This document shows, piece after piece, positions 9,901-16,394 of a DNA stretch of 64,000 bases; the stretch's first letter is position 1, and each line of letters opens with the position of its first letter. A program made the translations under genes and the position numbers. Under the pieces are notes generated by a model. That model did not search any database. It was not told the DNA's origin and was given only the letters and a program-made list of their open reading frames with translations. Location: the NCBI RefSeq assembly GCF_036057275.1, contig NZ_CP107945.1, positions 62,001 to 126,000 of the forward strand, written 5' to 3'. Source of the DNA: Streptomyces sp. NBC_00390. Lineage in GTDB: Bacteria; Actinomycetota; Actinomycetes; Streptomycetales; Streptomycetaceae.

Positions 9901-11419
9901 CGACCAGTCGCCGCCGTGGCTCCTCTTCCGTTTCCGCGTCGTGCAGTTCGTCTGCTGATGCGGCGCTGAGGTAGGAGGTGAGGAGCACATGCATGCGGAA
10001 GCGTCCCGGGGAGACCTCCGTGAGAAGGCTGTGTCTGTAGAGGGAGTCGAGGCACGTGCCGGCGTACTCCACGGTCGTTCCGGTCAGTACGGCGGCTGCT
10101 CGTTTTTCCAGCTCCGGCCCTGGATGCATGCACAGGTGACGCAGGAATCTCTGCTCGGTGGCCTCGAGGCTGTGCACGGAGGTGCTGAGCGCACTGGTGA
10201 GAGATGCCTGACCGCTGGCCAGCCGGGTGATGCGGCGTGTGGTGTGGGACAGTTCGTCCACGAGGTGGGGGACCTGCCAGGTGGGGTGCGCGAGCAGGAC
10301 GCCGGCCGCGAGTACCAGGGCGAGCGGCAGGTTGCCGCACAGGCGGGCAATCTCGCGCGTGCCGTCCGCTTCTCCCTCGAACCCGCGGTGTCTGAGCAGG
10401 CGGTCGAAGAGCTGTGCCGATGTCTCGGGAGGCAGGACATCGACGGGTACCGCTTTGGTCACCTCTGCGGCGTCGAGCCGAAGGCGGCTCGTCACCACGG
10501 TCAGGCACCCTGTGTAGCCGGGAAGCAGCGGCTCGACCTGGCCGAAGTCGGCGGCGTCATCGAGGATGATCAGCACGCGTTTGGACGACAGCCAGCTGCG
10601 CCACAGTCCGGCGCGGCCGTGCACACTCTCCGGCTGCACCTCCGAAGGAATGCCTGCAGCCGTCAGCAAGGAGCCCAGGAGCTGGAAGGGAACGGCCGGG
10701 CTGTCGCCGGGATCGTGGCCGCGCAGGTTGATGAACACCTGGCCGTCGGGAAACTTTTCGGCCAGTTGGTGGGCCGCGCGGACGGCCAGAGCGGTTTTCC
10801 CGGCGCCCGGCATGCCGTGCAGCAGGTACACAGGCGAGGTCTCGGCGGCTTCCGCCACGTGGAGTAACTCGCGCATCTCCGCATCCCGGCCGGTGAACGT
10901 CGGCACGGCACGAGGCAGCATCCGCGCGGCGCCACCTAACCGGTCGAGTACGGAATGGGCCGGCACCAAAGCGCTGGAGGACGGGACGACCGGAAGGGTG
11001 CGGCCGTACGCGGGATTGACTGCAATCTGCTGGACTTGCTGCACGGCGGGAACACTGTGAAAGATCCACGGCTGGTGCAGCAGTGGCGAATGCGGGGACT
11101 CACCGCCCGGGGATAACGCCAGCAGTTCACCGAGGAGGTGTTGCAGGTGGTGGTCCGCCAAGGAGTCATCACCCATGAGATCCTGCAGGCGCCGCTGCAA
11201 GGTGACGGTCAACTCGTACTCGACCCGGGCATCACTGTCGCCCTGAGCGGCCAGCATCAGCTCGCGTGCCTCTTCGAGCTGAGCAGAGACACCGTCAGCC
11301 TGTTCGGGATGCGTGTTGCGGAACAACTGCACCATCCGGTCCCGCACATGCTGCCAGGCGTCGGTGGTCAGCGCTTCCACGATCGATGCTGATGTTGCCG
11401 CCAAGACAGCTGGATCCAT
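6995..11419 (-). CDS. giant STAND protein: NB-ARC ATPase, helical repeats, CHAT domain
   Basis: About 1474 residues. A short N-terminal helical region is followed by an NB-ARC NTPase with P-loop GMPGAGKTAL (about 202-211), Walker B VLIILDD (about 280) and the GNLPLAL motif (about 360). A winged-helix and TPR-like helical region covers about 450-800. Next come an acidic/Pro-rich linker, an Ig-like beta region, and a C-terminal CHAT (caspase-like) domain from about 1200. The CHAT Cys is present in LVFLNACETS (about 1361). The position where the family normally has its catalytic His reads FCQAATG (Gln at about 1317). STAND proteins act as ligand-triggered switches, and CHAT domains are proteases. 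I chose ATG 11419 because the 55 extra residues from the earlier start (11584) are low-complexity. Its operon partner is the lipase. Confidence 0.9.
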   Translation of the reverse strand: MDPAVLAATSASIVEALTTDAWQHVRDRMVQLFRNTHPEQADGVSAQLEEARELMLAAQGDSDARVEYELTVTLQRRLQDLMGDDSLADHHLQHLLGELLALSPGGESPHSPLLHQPWIFHSVPAVQQVQQIAVNPAYGRTLPVVPSSSALVPAHSVLDRLGGAARMLPRAVPTFTGRDAEMRELLHVAEAAETSPVYLLHGMPGAGKTALAVRAAHQLAEKFPDGQVFINLRGHDPGDSPAVPFQLLGSLLTAAGIPSEVQPESVHGRAGLWRSWLSSKRVLIILDDAADFGQVEPLLPGYTGCLTVVTSRLRLDAAEVTKAVPVDVLPPETSAQLFDRLLRHRGFEGEADGTREIARLCGNLPLALVLAAGVLLAHPTWQVPHLVDELSHTTRRITRLASGQASLTSALSTSVHSLEATEQRFLRHLCMHPGPELEKRAAAVLTGTTVEYAGTCLDSLYRHSLLTEVSPGRFRMHVLLTSYLSAASADELHDAETEEEPRRRLVDYYRRTAVAAYLLETHQDLAELQIQLPESAPAMNGPSQAAAWLASELDNLAACTQYSADHPEAVADLATIVTAYLLREGDDGLRTAHALIQASHHRVTSRGDTRAEALFTHLSGLLAIGGSDLERAVTELDHAARTSRDDRWDLGTARALYTLHLALRLDGRFDEARTTLEEAMQRFDQAGDRQGLRKAQQQAALLPGVLREPSPAAPTDLAVVAGADDFLTQLENLTLAMHAQRGPSNALTPGNETPEPGSGAPAVPHSGGSGDEPPGKPPGPAGSFEDDDWPEQAVSDPGEHAYQGDAGPQPELSLDDLDAVDAQHINFWFTDTPPDDEPLRTGRSYTGCFQVGPDHPDNLSAGEPGQRIIPPDDIPDSGLLTHWLVWSTTSELTLPDTADARASTGITAAGDAQQWMVEFDLLIPPHGESEERLVNITPRTPGTARIDVQVLVDSDPYRDLTIEFPVEEAPAGSNPPDGDLPTEPDIQNAQDQAADLPAPRPSTPPAVLQDAAFSTGQVHKALRPHQRHRGLVHVQTRHGRPARETALHIPHQWQRAGSTLSLFVTPPRAWWKMEVDGAPHEWRSGTTDWTPQPVAEQRVREVQEALERYRQERADRCNTISASDIAARLKAFQPRTNWAEFPRASDEDEHAWAEDACSVEMQDLAHAGRQLFHSMFPRKSDLESLVSELAPGDRLRIHWKDCTPQHVPWSLLYRGIPPSAGQPVEPHDFLGLRLRITHVPHPMSGPRAIDEDAARAHLMYWGGLPNDATQQTAQEHALELANWRPRILPTQMERRKEELSRFLIDPAPVELIYVFCQAATGAGNRPSLRFGSTNDPCDVLNLADMGDADLDDRPLVFLNACETSAAHHTYSNELQNKFLERGCRAYIGTESKVPTAFAARFACVFFHFLYTRPRNGAPTAAGEALAQARKFFWDEYRSIGGLFYNYINDDQIFVAHPDEVAALRRPSRSALQTS

Positions 11420-12052
11420 CACGCCCCCGCCCCCTCGTTCGCCCTCCCCTACTGTACGAGCGGCAGTGGCCGGCGGGGCTGATTTCGACAGGTCATCTAC
11501 ACGCATGACGCGGGACACGTTCGCTTTCGGCTCACCCCTTGCGCGTCCAGGAGCACGGCACAGGGGTACTGGGATTTCGTTCATCGGTCACTGCACAAGG
11601 AATCGAGCCGCCCTCAAGGCACCCGGCTCAATTCAGGCACCAGGGGGCCGGATCTTCCGCGCAATCCGCCTCTCTCGGCGGGCGGACCGCACGCCGCGGG
11701 CTCTTGCCCCCTACCGGCAGCCCGCTCGCGGGGCCGGGCCGGGCCATGCGCGCCATCACCGCACCCCACAGCGCTGACCTGTGCGGTGGAGTACGAAGTG
11801 AAGACACAAGGATTCCTGTTCGAACTGCGATGGAAAGGCCGCCCGGTCGAGCAACGCCAGGCTATCGACGATCACCCACCCGCCCTGCCCTGTGTTACCG
11901 AACCGCGACACACAGTGGCGAAATGCCAACCGGACGGCACAGCGAGCCAACGAAGGGGCAGACAGCAGGACGCTACTGAACTTGAACTCGTGATGCCGGT
12001 CGGATCGTGGTGTCGTGCGGCTCGGAGACCGCTGGACGCTGACCGTTCGGGA
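11420..12052. other. intergenic stretch without a convincing gene
   Basis: It holds the promoter side of the CHAT/lipase operon at its left. Open frames on both strands are short and compositionally unlike coding sequence. No repeats or hairpins stand out. Confidence 0.5.
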
Positions 12053-12442
12053 TCAGGAGCGTGTCAGCAGCCAGTGACGCGCGGCGGCCAGTGTCACCTC
12101 GATGTCGTCGCTCCATGAACAGACTTCCAGCCACGACAGGTAGCCGCCCTGCGTGAAGACCAGGACCTCACCGGGGCACTCGCCAGCCTCGGTGACGAGC
12201 TGCGCTTCGGCCGCCACGACAGTGCTGGGGCCGGTGCGCGCAGGTCCCACCTTGCTGGTGTCGAGGTCGAAGTAGGCGGTGCCGCACCCGCATGTGCAGC
12301 GTGCTCGCACGCTGAGGTGCGGAACCTGCCTTCGGAGCACGACATGAACCGGATCGTCCGTGCCCAGGATGGCCTCGAGCACCTCGGCTACGTCGCTGGG
12401 CAAGCTTTCCCTCACGGCGCCACGGTATCTGACCTGCGGCAT
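12053..12442 (-). CDS. hypothetical protein with CxCGC motif
   Basis: A soluble protein of 129 residues. The middle carries RCTCGCGTAYFDLD, a compact Cys cluster that could bind zinc. The second half has strand-rich features (GEVLVFTQGGYLSWLEV). Codon use matches nearby real genes. Similar small proteins are common and uncharacterised in Streptomyces. The ORF stands alone between two opposite-strand stretches, with no operon partner visible. No function can be assigned. Confidence 0.6.
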   Translation of the reverse strand: MPQVRYRGAVRESLPSDVAEVLEAILGTDDPVHVVLRRQVPHLSVRARCTCGCGTAYFDLDTSKVGPARTGPSTVVAAEAQLVTEAGECPGEVLVFTQGGYLSWLEVCSWSDDIEVTLAAARHWLLTRS

Positions 12443-12574
12443 CGGACCATGACCGGATCACGGTCCGCGGTCGAGCGACCATCCGTCCAGGGCCAAGGCA
12501 AGTGCCTGTCAGGGAGTCGTCGATCACTCTTGGTCGGTACTGCAGCATCTTGAGCCTGGGCCTAGAGTCGCGGC

Positions 12575-12736
12575 ATGGGTGGGGATGCGAATGCGGGGAG
12601 AACCCGGCCGTGCCGGTGGTGCGATCGACCGATCACACAGCGAAGCTGGTCGCGGCCACGGCGTTTCTGCAGCCGTCACCACCGTTGGAACTACTGGCGA
12701 CTGTCGTCCATCGTCCGTGTGCTGGACAGCCTCTGA
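12575..12736 (+). CDS. small zinc-finger-like protein, 53 residues
   Basis: ATG 12575 to TGA 12736. Four potential metal ligands are arranged as CRWC (13, 16) and FCSRHH (Cys32, His35 and His36), followed by a Trp/Arg-rich helix. This pattern resembles small Streptomyces zinc-ribbon proteins that carry CxxC then CxxxC/H. It ends 12 bases before the next gene, on the same strand, so the two probably formed an operon. It is easily missed because of its size. Function unknown. Confidence 0.45.
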   Translation: MGGDANAGRTRPCRWCDRPITQRSWSRPRRFCSRHHRWNYWRLSSIVRVLDSL

Positions 12737-12748
12737 AGGAAGGCACCG

Positions 12749-13393
12749 ATGAGCGCCTTGGACCTGCTGGTGAAGCAGCACGCGGCGCCAGTACTGAAAG
12801 CAGCTGGGTTCAAGAAGGCCGGCCGTACCTTCCGCCTGATCGCAGGCAATGGCGATCAAGCGATTCTCGGGTTCGCCCGTCACTACGTAGCCCCCGATGC
12901 CGTCGTCTTCGAGGTCGGCTACGGCATCGTGCCGGCGCCGTACTGGGAGTGGCTCGACCGGCACCAGTGACGTGCGACCTCCCGTCGCTTCGGCGCGGCG
13001 GTGCTGACCGGCAGGGTGCTTCCACCACCCCACACAGCACACGCTCCCGACGAGGGGATGCCGTTCCGCGCAGCCCTGCGCGAGGACAAGAGACTCATCT
13101 GCGGCGCGGCGCTGGCGAGGGTCCTGCACGAGGAGGCCGTCCCGCAGATGGTCCGCCTTCTTGACCGGGCGAATCTCCTGCAGGAGTGCCGCCGCCCGGC
13201 CCTGCCGGTCGTGCGGCGCGTGCCGCTCACAAGAGTAGAGATCCTCCTTCGGATCGACGACGCTCCGAGCGAGGAGATCGAGTCCCTGCTGGCAGGCGTG
13301 CAGCTGGCAGGCCCCGGCGACAACTTCATCGCCCGGACGCGCCAACGACTCGTAGCACGAAACGGCAAACACCACGAGACAGCAGCCAGTTGA
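12749..13393 (+). pseudogene. DUF4304-like gene with an in-frame TGA
   Basis: From ATG 12749 the first 73 residues show the DUF4304 N-terminus: LLVKQHAAPVLKAAGFKKAGRTFRLI, read in pieces, then a strand and a VGYGI segment. A TGA at 12968-12970 interrupts the frame after WEWLDRHQ. The same frame stays open and protein-like from 12971 to 13393 (for example LICGAALARVLHEEAVPQMV and VEILLRIDDAPSEEI). Without the TGA it would encode a protein of 214 residues. A nonsense mutation, rather than a frameshift, is the simplest reading. DUF4304 function is unknown; members are often found near toxin and immunity genes. Confidence 0.6.
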
Positions 13394-13692
13394 CGAGGCA
13401 GCCGAGCTGCAGGTAGCCGCGCCAGACCGGTCGAAGCACTTGCCGCCCTTTTTCTGCCCCAGGGCCAGCATCCACGCTGGCCCTGGGGGCTCGAGTCGAG
13501 CGTGGCGGTGCAGGCGGCGCCGCACCGCATGCACCGAGACGGCCACGGTGTGTACGCCACGCCCGTGCCCCCTCCGTCCCACACAACCGCGTCGCCTTCA
13601 CACCCTCACCGCCAGCCGCCAAAGGTCGTCAGCCCGAACCACCGACCGCTGGAGCAAGCACCAGCAGCCTAGCCGTCAGAGAGTGAGCCCCC

Positions 13693-13767
13693 GCCCACGG
13701 CTACGACGTACCCGACCACGGACGCATCCCAGCCCACAGCATCCAGGCATGGCAACGAGCCCAATAG
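13693..13767 (+). pseudogene. remnant of an Lsr2-type DNA-binding domain
   Basis: A 24-residue tail with GYDVPDHGRIPAHSIQAWQ before TAG matches the C-terminal DNA-binding motif of Lsr2, which typically reads NG-(F/Y)-x-V-S-x-RGRIP. An in-frame TGA lies just upstream and no N-terminal half is visible. Lsr2 is a xenogeneic silencer and extra copies occur on mobile elements. This is only a scar. Nothing else is convincing from 13394 to 14050. Confidence 0.35.
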
Positions 13768-14050
13768 GCGACCACGGAGCCGGTCACCAGCACTGGGCGC
13801 CAGGAAGACCTCTTCCTCCCACGCTTCCGATGAAGAACCGTGTCCCCTGGCAGGGCTCGGCCGTGGAGGAAGCTCACGGCCCCAGACGGATTCGCGCGGG
13901 CTGGCGAGGTGAGGCATACGCGCCCGGTGTGCCTTCAATGTCTGGCCGACGGTGATCCCTTGCATCGAACTCGGCACACGTCGCCACGACCTCGCCAACA
14001 CCTACCGGGACTGGCTCAAGCCCGCTCGACCACCATCAGCGGAGCGGTAC

Positions 14051-14566
14051 TCAGTCCTTCCACGTCAGAACCGCCAGCCCACGCCGACTGGCAATGCCGT
14101 AGAAGCCCTGCAGCAAAGCAAAGTGCTCGACGAGATACTCTCGTGGGTGCCCGTCAAAACCTCGGAATCCGCACGCCTCGGCCGCCGCAAACCGGTCCTC
14201 CGGCAGGCTCCGCAGCAGCTCGTCCACGTCCATGGCCGCAAGGTCGCGGGCCACTTCGGCCACGGCTGCAGGAGCGAGGACTGCGGGAGGGGAGTCGAAA
14301 CCGTCGTACACCTCGGGGTGATCAAGAAATCCGACATCGCCACCCTGGTCCCCCGTGATACTGCGCCGAAGAACCCGGATGCGCTGCCCCTCAACCTGCA
14401 TGCGCTGGCAGAACCAGATCAAGCCCCAGATCGCCCAGTCGAGATCCAGAGTGTCCTCAGCAGGCGGGTCCCAATCCGGGTTGCCGTCCGAAGACCTCGC
14501 CGCCGCTGCGCGGCACTGAACCAAGTACTGCGGGCTCACCCGCGCGAGTTGCTGCGTCAGCGCCAT
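14051..14566 (-). CDS. DUF1877 family protein
   Basis: Soluble protein of 171 residues resembling E. coli YfbM. Family features include an N-terminal helix followed by a Tyr/Leu-rich strand (LARVSPQYLVQC), DLDWAIWGLIWFC near residue 45, and a C-terminal block VDELLRSLPEDRFAAAE and YLVEHFALLQGFYGIASRRG. Length agrees with the family (about 160-170). The biochemical role is unknown; members often neighbour toxin immunity genes. The gene appears intact. The next gene-like sequence on this strand, the SUKH-like remnant, lies about 60 bases upstream. Confidence 0.75.
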   Translation of the reverse strand: MALTQQLARVSPQYLVQCRAAAARSSDGNPDWDPPAEDTLDLDWAIWGLIWFCQRMQVEGQRIRVLRRSITGDQGGDVGFLDHPEVYDGFDSPPAVLAPAAVAEVARDLAAMDVDELLRSLPEDRFAAAEACGFRGFDGHPREYLVEHFALLQGFYGIASRRGLAVLTWKD

Positions 14567-14625
14567 ACGACGAGTATCGCGGAGTGTCGCCAGGCAAAAG
14601 CGACTGCCCTTGCCTCACCGGCGAC

Positions 14626-14967
14626 TTATCCCCACATGCCGGCGCCGATCGAGGTGACGACTTCAACCCATTCGCTGTGCTCATCTGCGAAGGGAAGGGC
14701 ATCTCGCGATGAGATGGTGCGCTTCAGGTTGTCGAGCTCCTCTTGGAGATTCTCCAGTGTCTCCTCGTCGTCCTCGTAGTCCTCAGGAAGCGCATTGGTG
14801 AGCTCGGTCAGCGCCGCGATCGTCTTCACGAGGGAGGAGATGTCGCCGTGCAGTGGGATCGGGCGCATGATGCCCTCGGCGAGTTGGTGAACTTTCCCGG
14901 TGCGTGTGTCCAGGACGATCGTGCTGATCTCGAAGTTGCCGAGGAGGATCCAGTCGGTGGCGGACTC
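14626..14967 (-). pseudogene. C-terminal part of a SUKH-like immunity protein, cut by an IS
   Basis: The frame is open from the left end of the IS5-type element to the stop at 14626, with about 112 residues. It begins SATDWILLGNFEISTIVLD, then TGKVHQLAEG, IPLHGDISSLVKTIAALTEL and a long acidic helix. This pattern (strand, Asp turn, then SLVxxI helix) resembles the C-terminal half of SUKH/SMI1-KNR4 immunity proteins, which neutralise polymorphic toxins. The N-terminal half is absent, and the fragment abuts the IS terminal repeat. The first ATG inside it is at 14868. Confidence 0.5.
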
Positions 14968-15861
14968 TGAGCCCTTTCCAACCTCAGGTTGAGGCGTGGT
15001 GAAGGACGACGACGGCCTTCACGATGTTGGTGATCCGGTTGGTGCTGCAGCGGAGCTTGCGTAGCAGGCGCCAGCCCTTCAGGACAGCCATGGCCTGCTC
15101 GCCGAGGCACCGGATTTTGGCGTGGGTGCTGTTGTGCCGTCGCTTCCAGCGCTTGAGCCGGCGGCCCCCGGAAAGGTACGCGGACATGGCGGCCGGCCCC
15201 TTGGTACGCCTTGTCCGCCCAGCACTTCAGCCCTGCCGTTGCGAGCGCGTCGATGATGCCGTGTTCGCGCGCGGCGGTCAGGTCGTGGGTGGAGCCGGGC
15301 AGGGCCGCGGAAGCCCACAGCAGTCGGCCGAACGGATCCGTTATGACCTGGACGTTCATGCCGTGGCGCTTGTGTTTTCCGGAGTAGTACGGGGTGTCGG
15401 CGGCGATCCGGTCGATGGGCAGGAGGGTGCCGTCCAGGATCACGTACGCCTTCGTCCGGACGCTCGTCATTGCCTCGGCCAGGGTCTGCGCCTGGGCGGC
15501 CAGCACTTCGACGGCCTCTCGTATGTAGCGGTAGACGGTCGCGATGCCGATCTCGAACCCTGCGGCGAGTTGGGCGTACGTGTCGCCGCATCGCAGGTGG
15601 GCCAGGGCGAGCAGGGCCTGACGGCCGACGGGCAGACGCCGCCATCGCGTGCCGATCTCCCGCCGGTGAGCGGCCAGTTGCCTCGTCAGGTGCCGCAGCG
15701 TGCGGCTGGACAGATCGATCGACGACGGGTAGACAAGCACGCGAAGCTCCTGGCGGACACGGGTGATCTTGGTCGAGAACCCGTCTACCAGGAGCTTCGT
15801 CGTTCCGTACAACCCATGCCCACCAACACCCCGATGCCACAGCCAGGTTGGAAAGGGCTCA
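14968..15861. mobile_element. IS5-type insertion sequence with perfect 17-base ends
   Basis: Ends are TGAGCCCTTTCCAACCT (14968-14984) and its exact complement (15845-15861), giving an element of about 894 bases. It carries one DDE transposase gene on the minus strand, disrupted by a frameshift. No clear target duplication is seen. It truncates the SUKH-like gene on its left. Confidence 0.82.
14984..15812 (-). pseudogene. IS5-type (DDE_Tnp_4) transposase, frameshifted
   Basis: A likely TTG start at 15812 opens YGTTKLLVDGFS. An N-terminal helix-turn-helix follows (TYAQLAAGFEIGIATVYRYI), then the DDE domain: first Asp in VILDGTLLPIDR, then GKHKRHGMNVQV and second Asp/Lys in CWADKAYQGAG. At about 15165-15169 a run of five C (five G on the coding strand) shifts the frame. 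Removing one base restores VPFRGRRLKRWK and the rest (STHAKIRCLGEQAMAVLKGW...), including the catalytic Glu region. The element is therefore probably not autonomous, unless the homopolymer is a sequencing error. Confidence 0.8.
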
Positions 15862-16040
15862 CTGTTGAGTTGTTTTGTGTACTCCCTTTGAGGGTGCGGC
15901 CTCTCACGAAGCCGACGACCATGAGGACCCACCCGCCGCATCAGTCGCCCGCTGACGTTGCCGTCATACACCCGAGGAGCCCCGCCGGAATTTCCTCCCG
16001 GTGGGCTCCTCGGTTCTCCCAGATCTATTATCCGGGCGCT

Positions 16041-16394
16041 CTACGGGCTTATCGATCCCTGACCTGATATCCCATTGTCGCCCACCGAGAGCAGGGCGCT
16101 TTCAATCGCATCCCGAAGATACGAACGCGCGTTTCCTGCGTCAGCCTTTCCCAGCAGAATCGGAAGGAATTCCGAATCCGGATACCCGTCCCCCTCAGTA
16201 TCCTTCATAGCCCACACTTGCAGCCAAATGGCGATCATCATCTCATTGCAAGCTCGGGCTTGTTGCAGCGCATCCGAGCTTCCCTCCGAGAAAATGAAGC
16301 GAGCCGATATCCCTAGTCGATGCCCCAAGGCCAGCAGGAACGCTTCCTTGGAGTCGGACTCCAGGACCGTCAGCACTCGATCTCGAATGTTCAT
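16041..16394 (-). CDS. candidate immunity protein for the first RHS toxin
   Basis: A small acidic, mostly helical protein of 117 residues with no signal peptide. Its ATG overlaps the toxin stop codon as ATGA, so the two are translationally coupled. That is the usual position of the cognate immunity gene directly behind a polymorphic toxin tip. I do not recognise the fold. Features include LGHRLGISARFIFSE and a C-terminal helix ARSYLRDAIESALL. The immunity role is inferred purely from position and size. Confidence 0.7.
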   Translation of the reverse strand: MNIRDRVLTVLESDSKEAFLLALGHRLGISARFIFSEGSSDALQQARACNEMMIAIWLQVWAMKDTEGDGYPDSEFLPILLGKADAGNARSYLRDAIESALLSVGDNGISGQGSISP

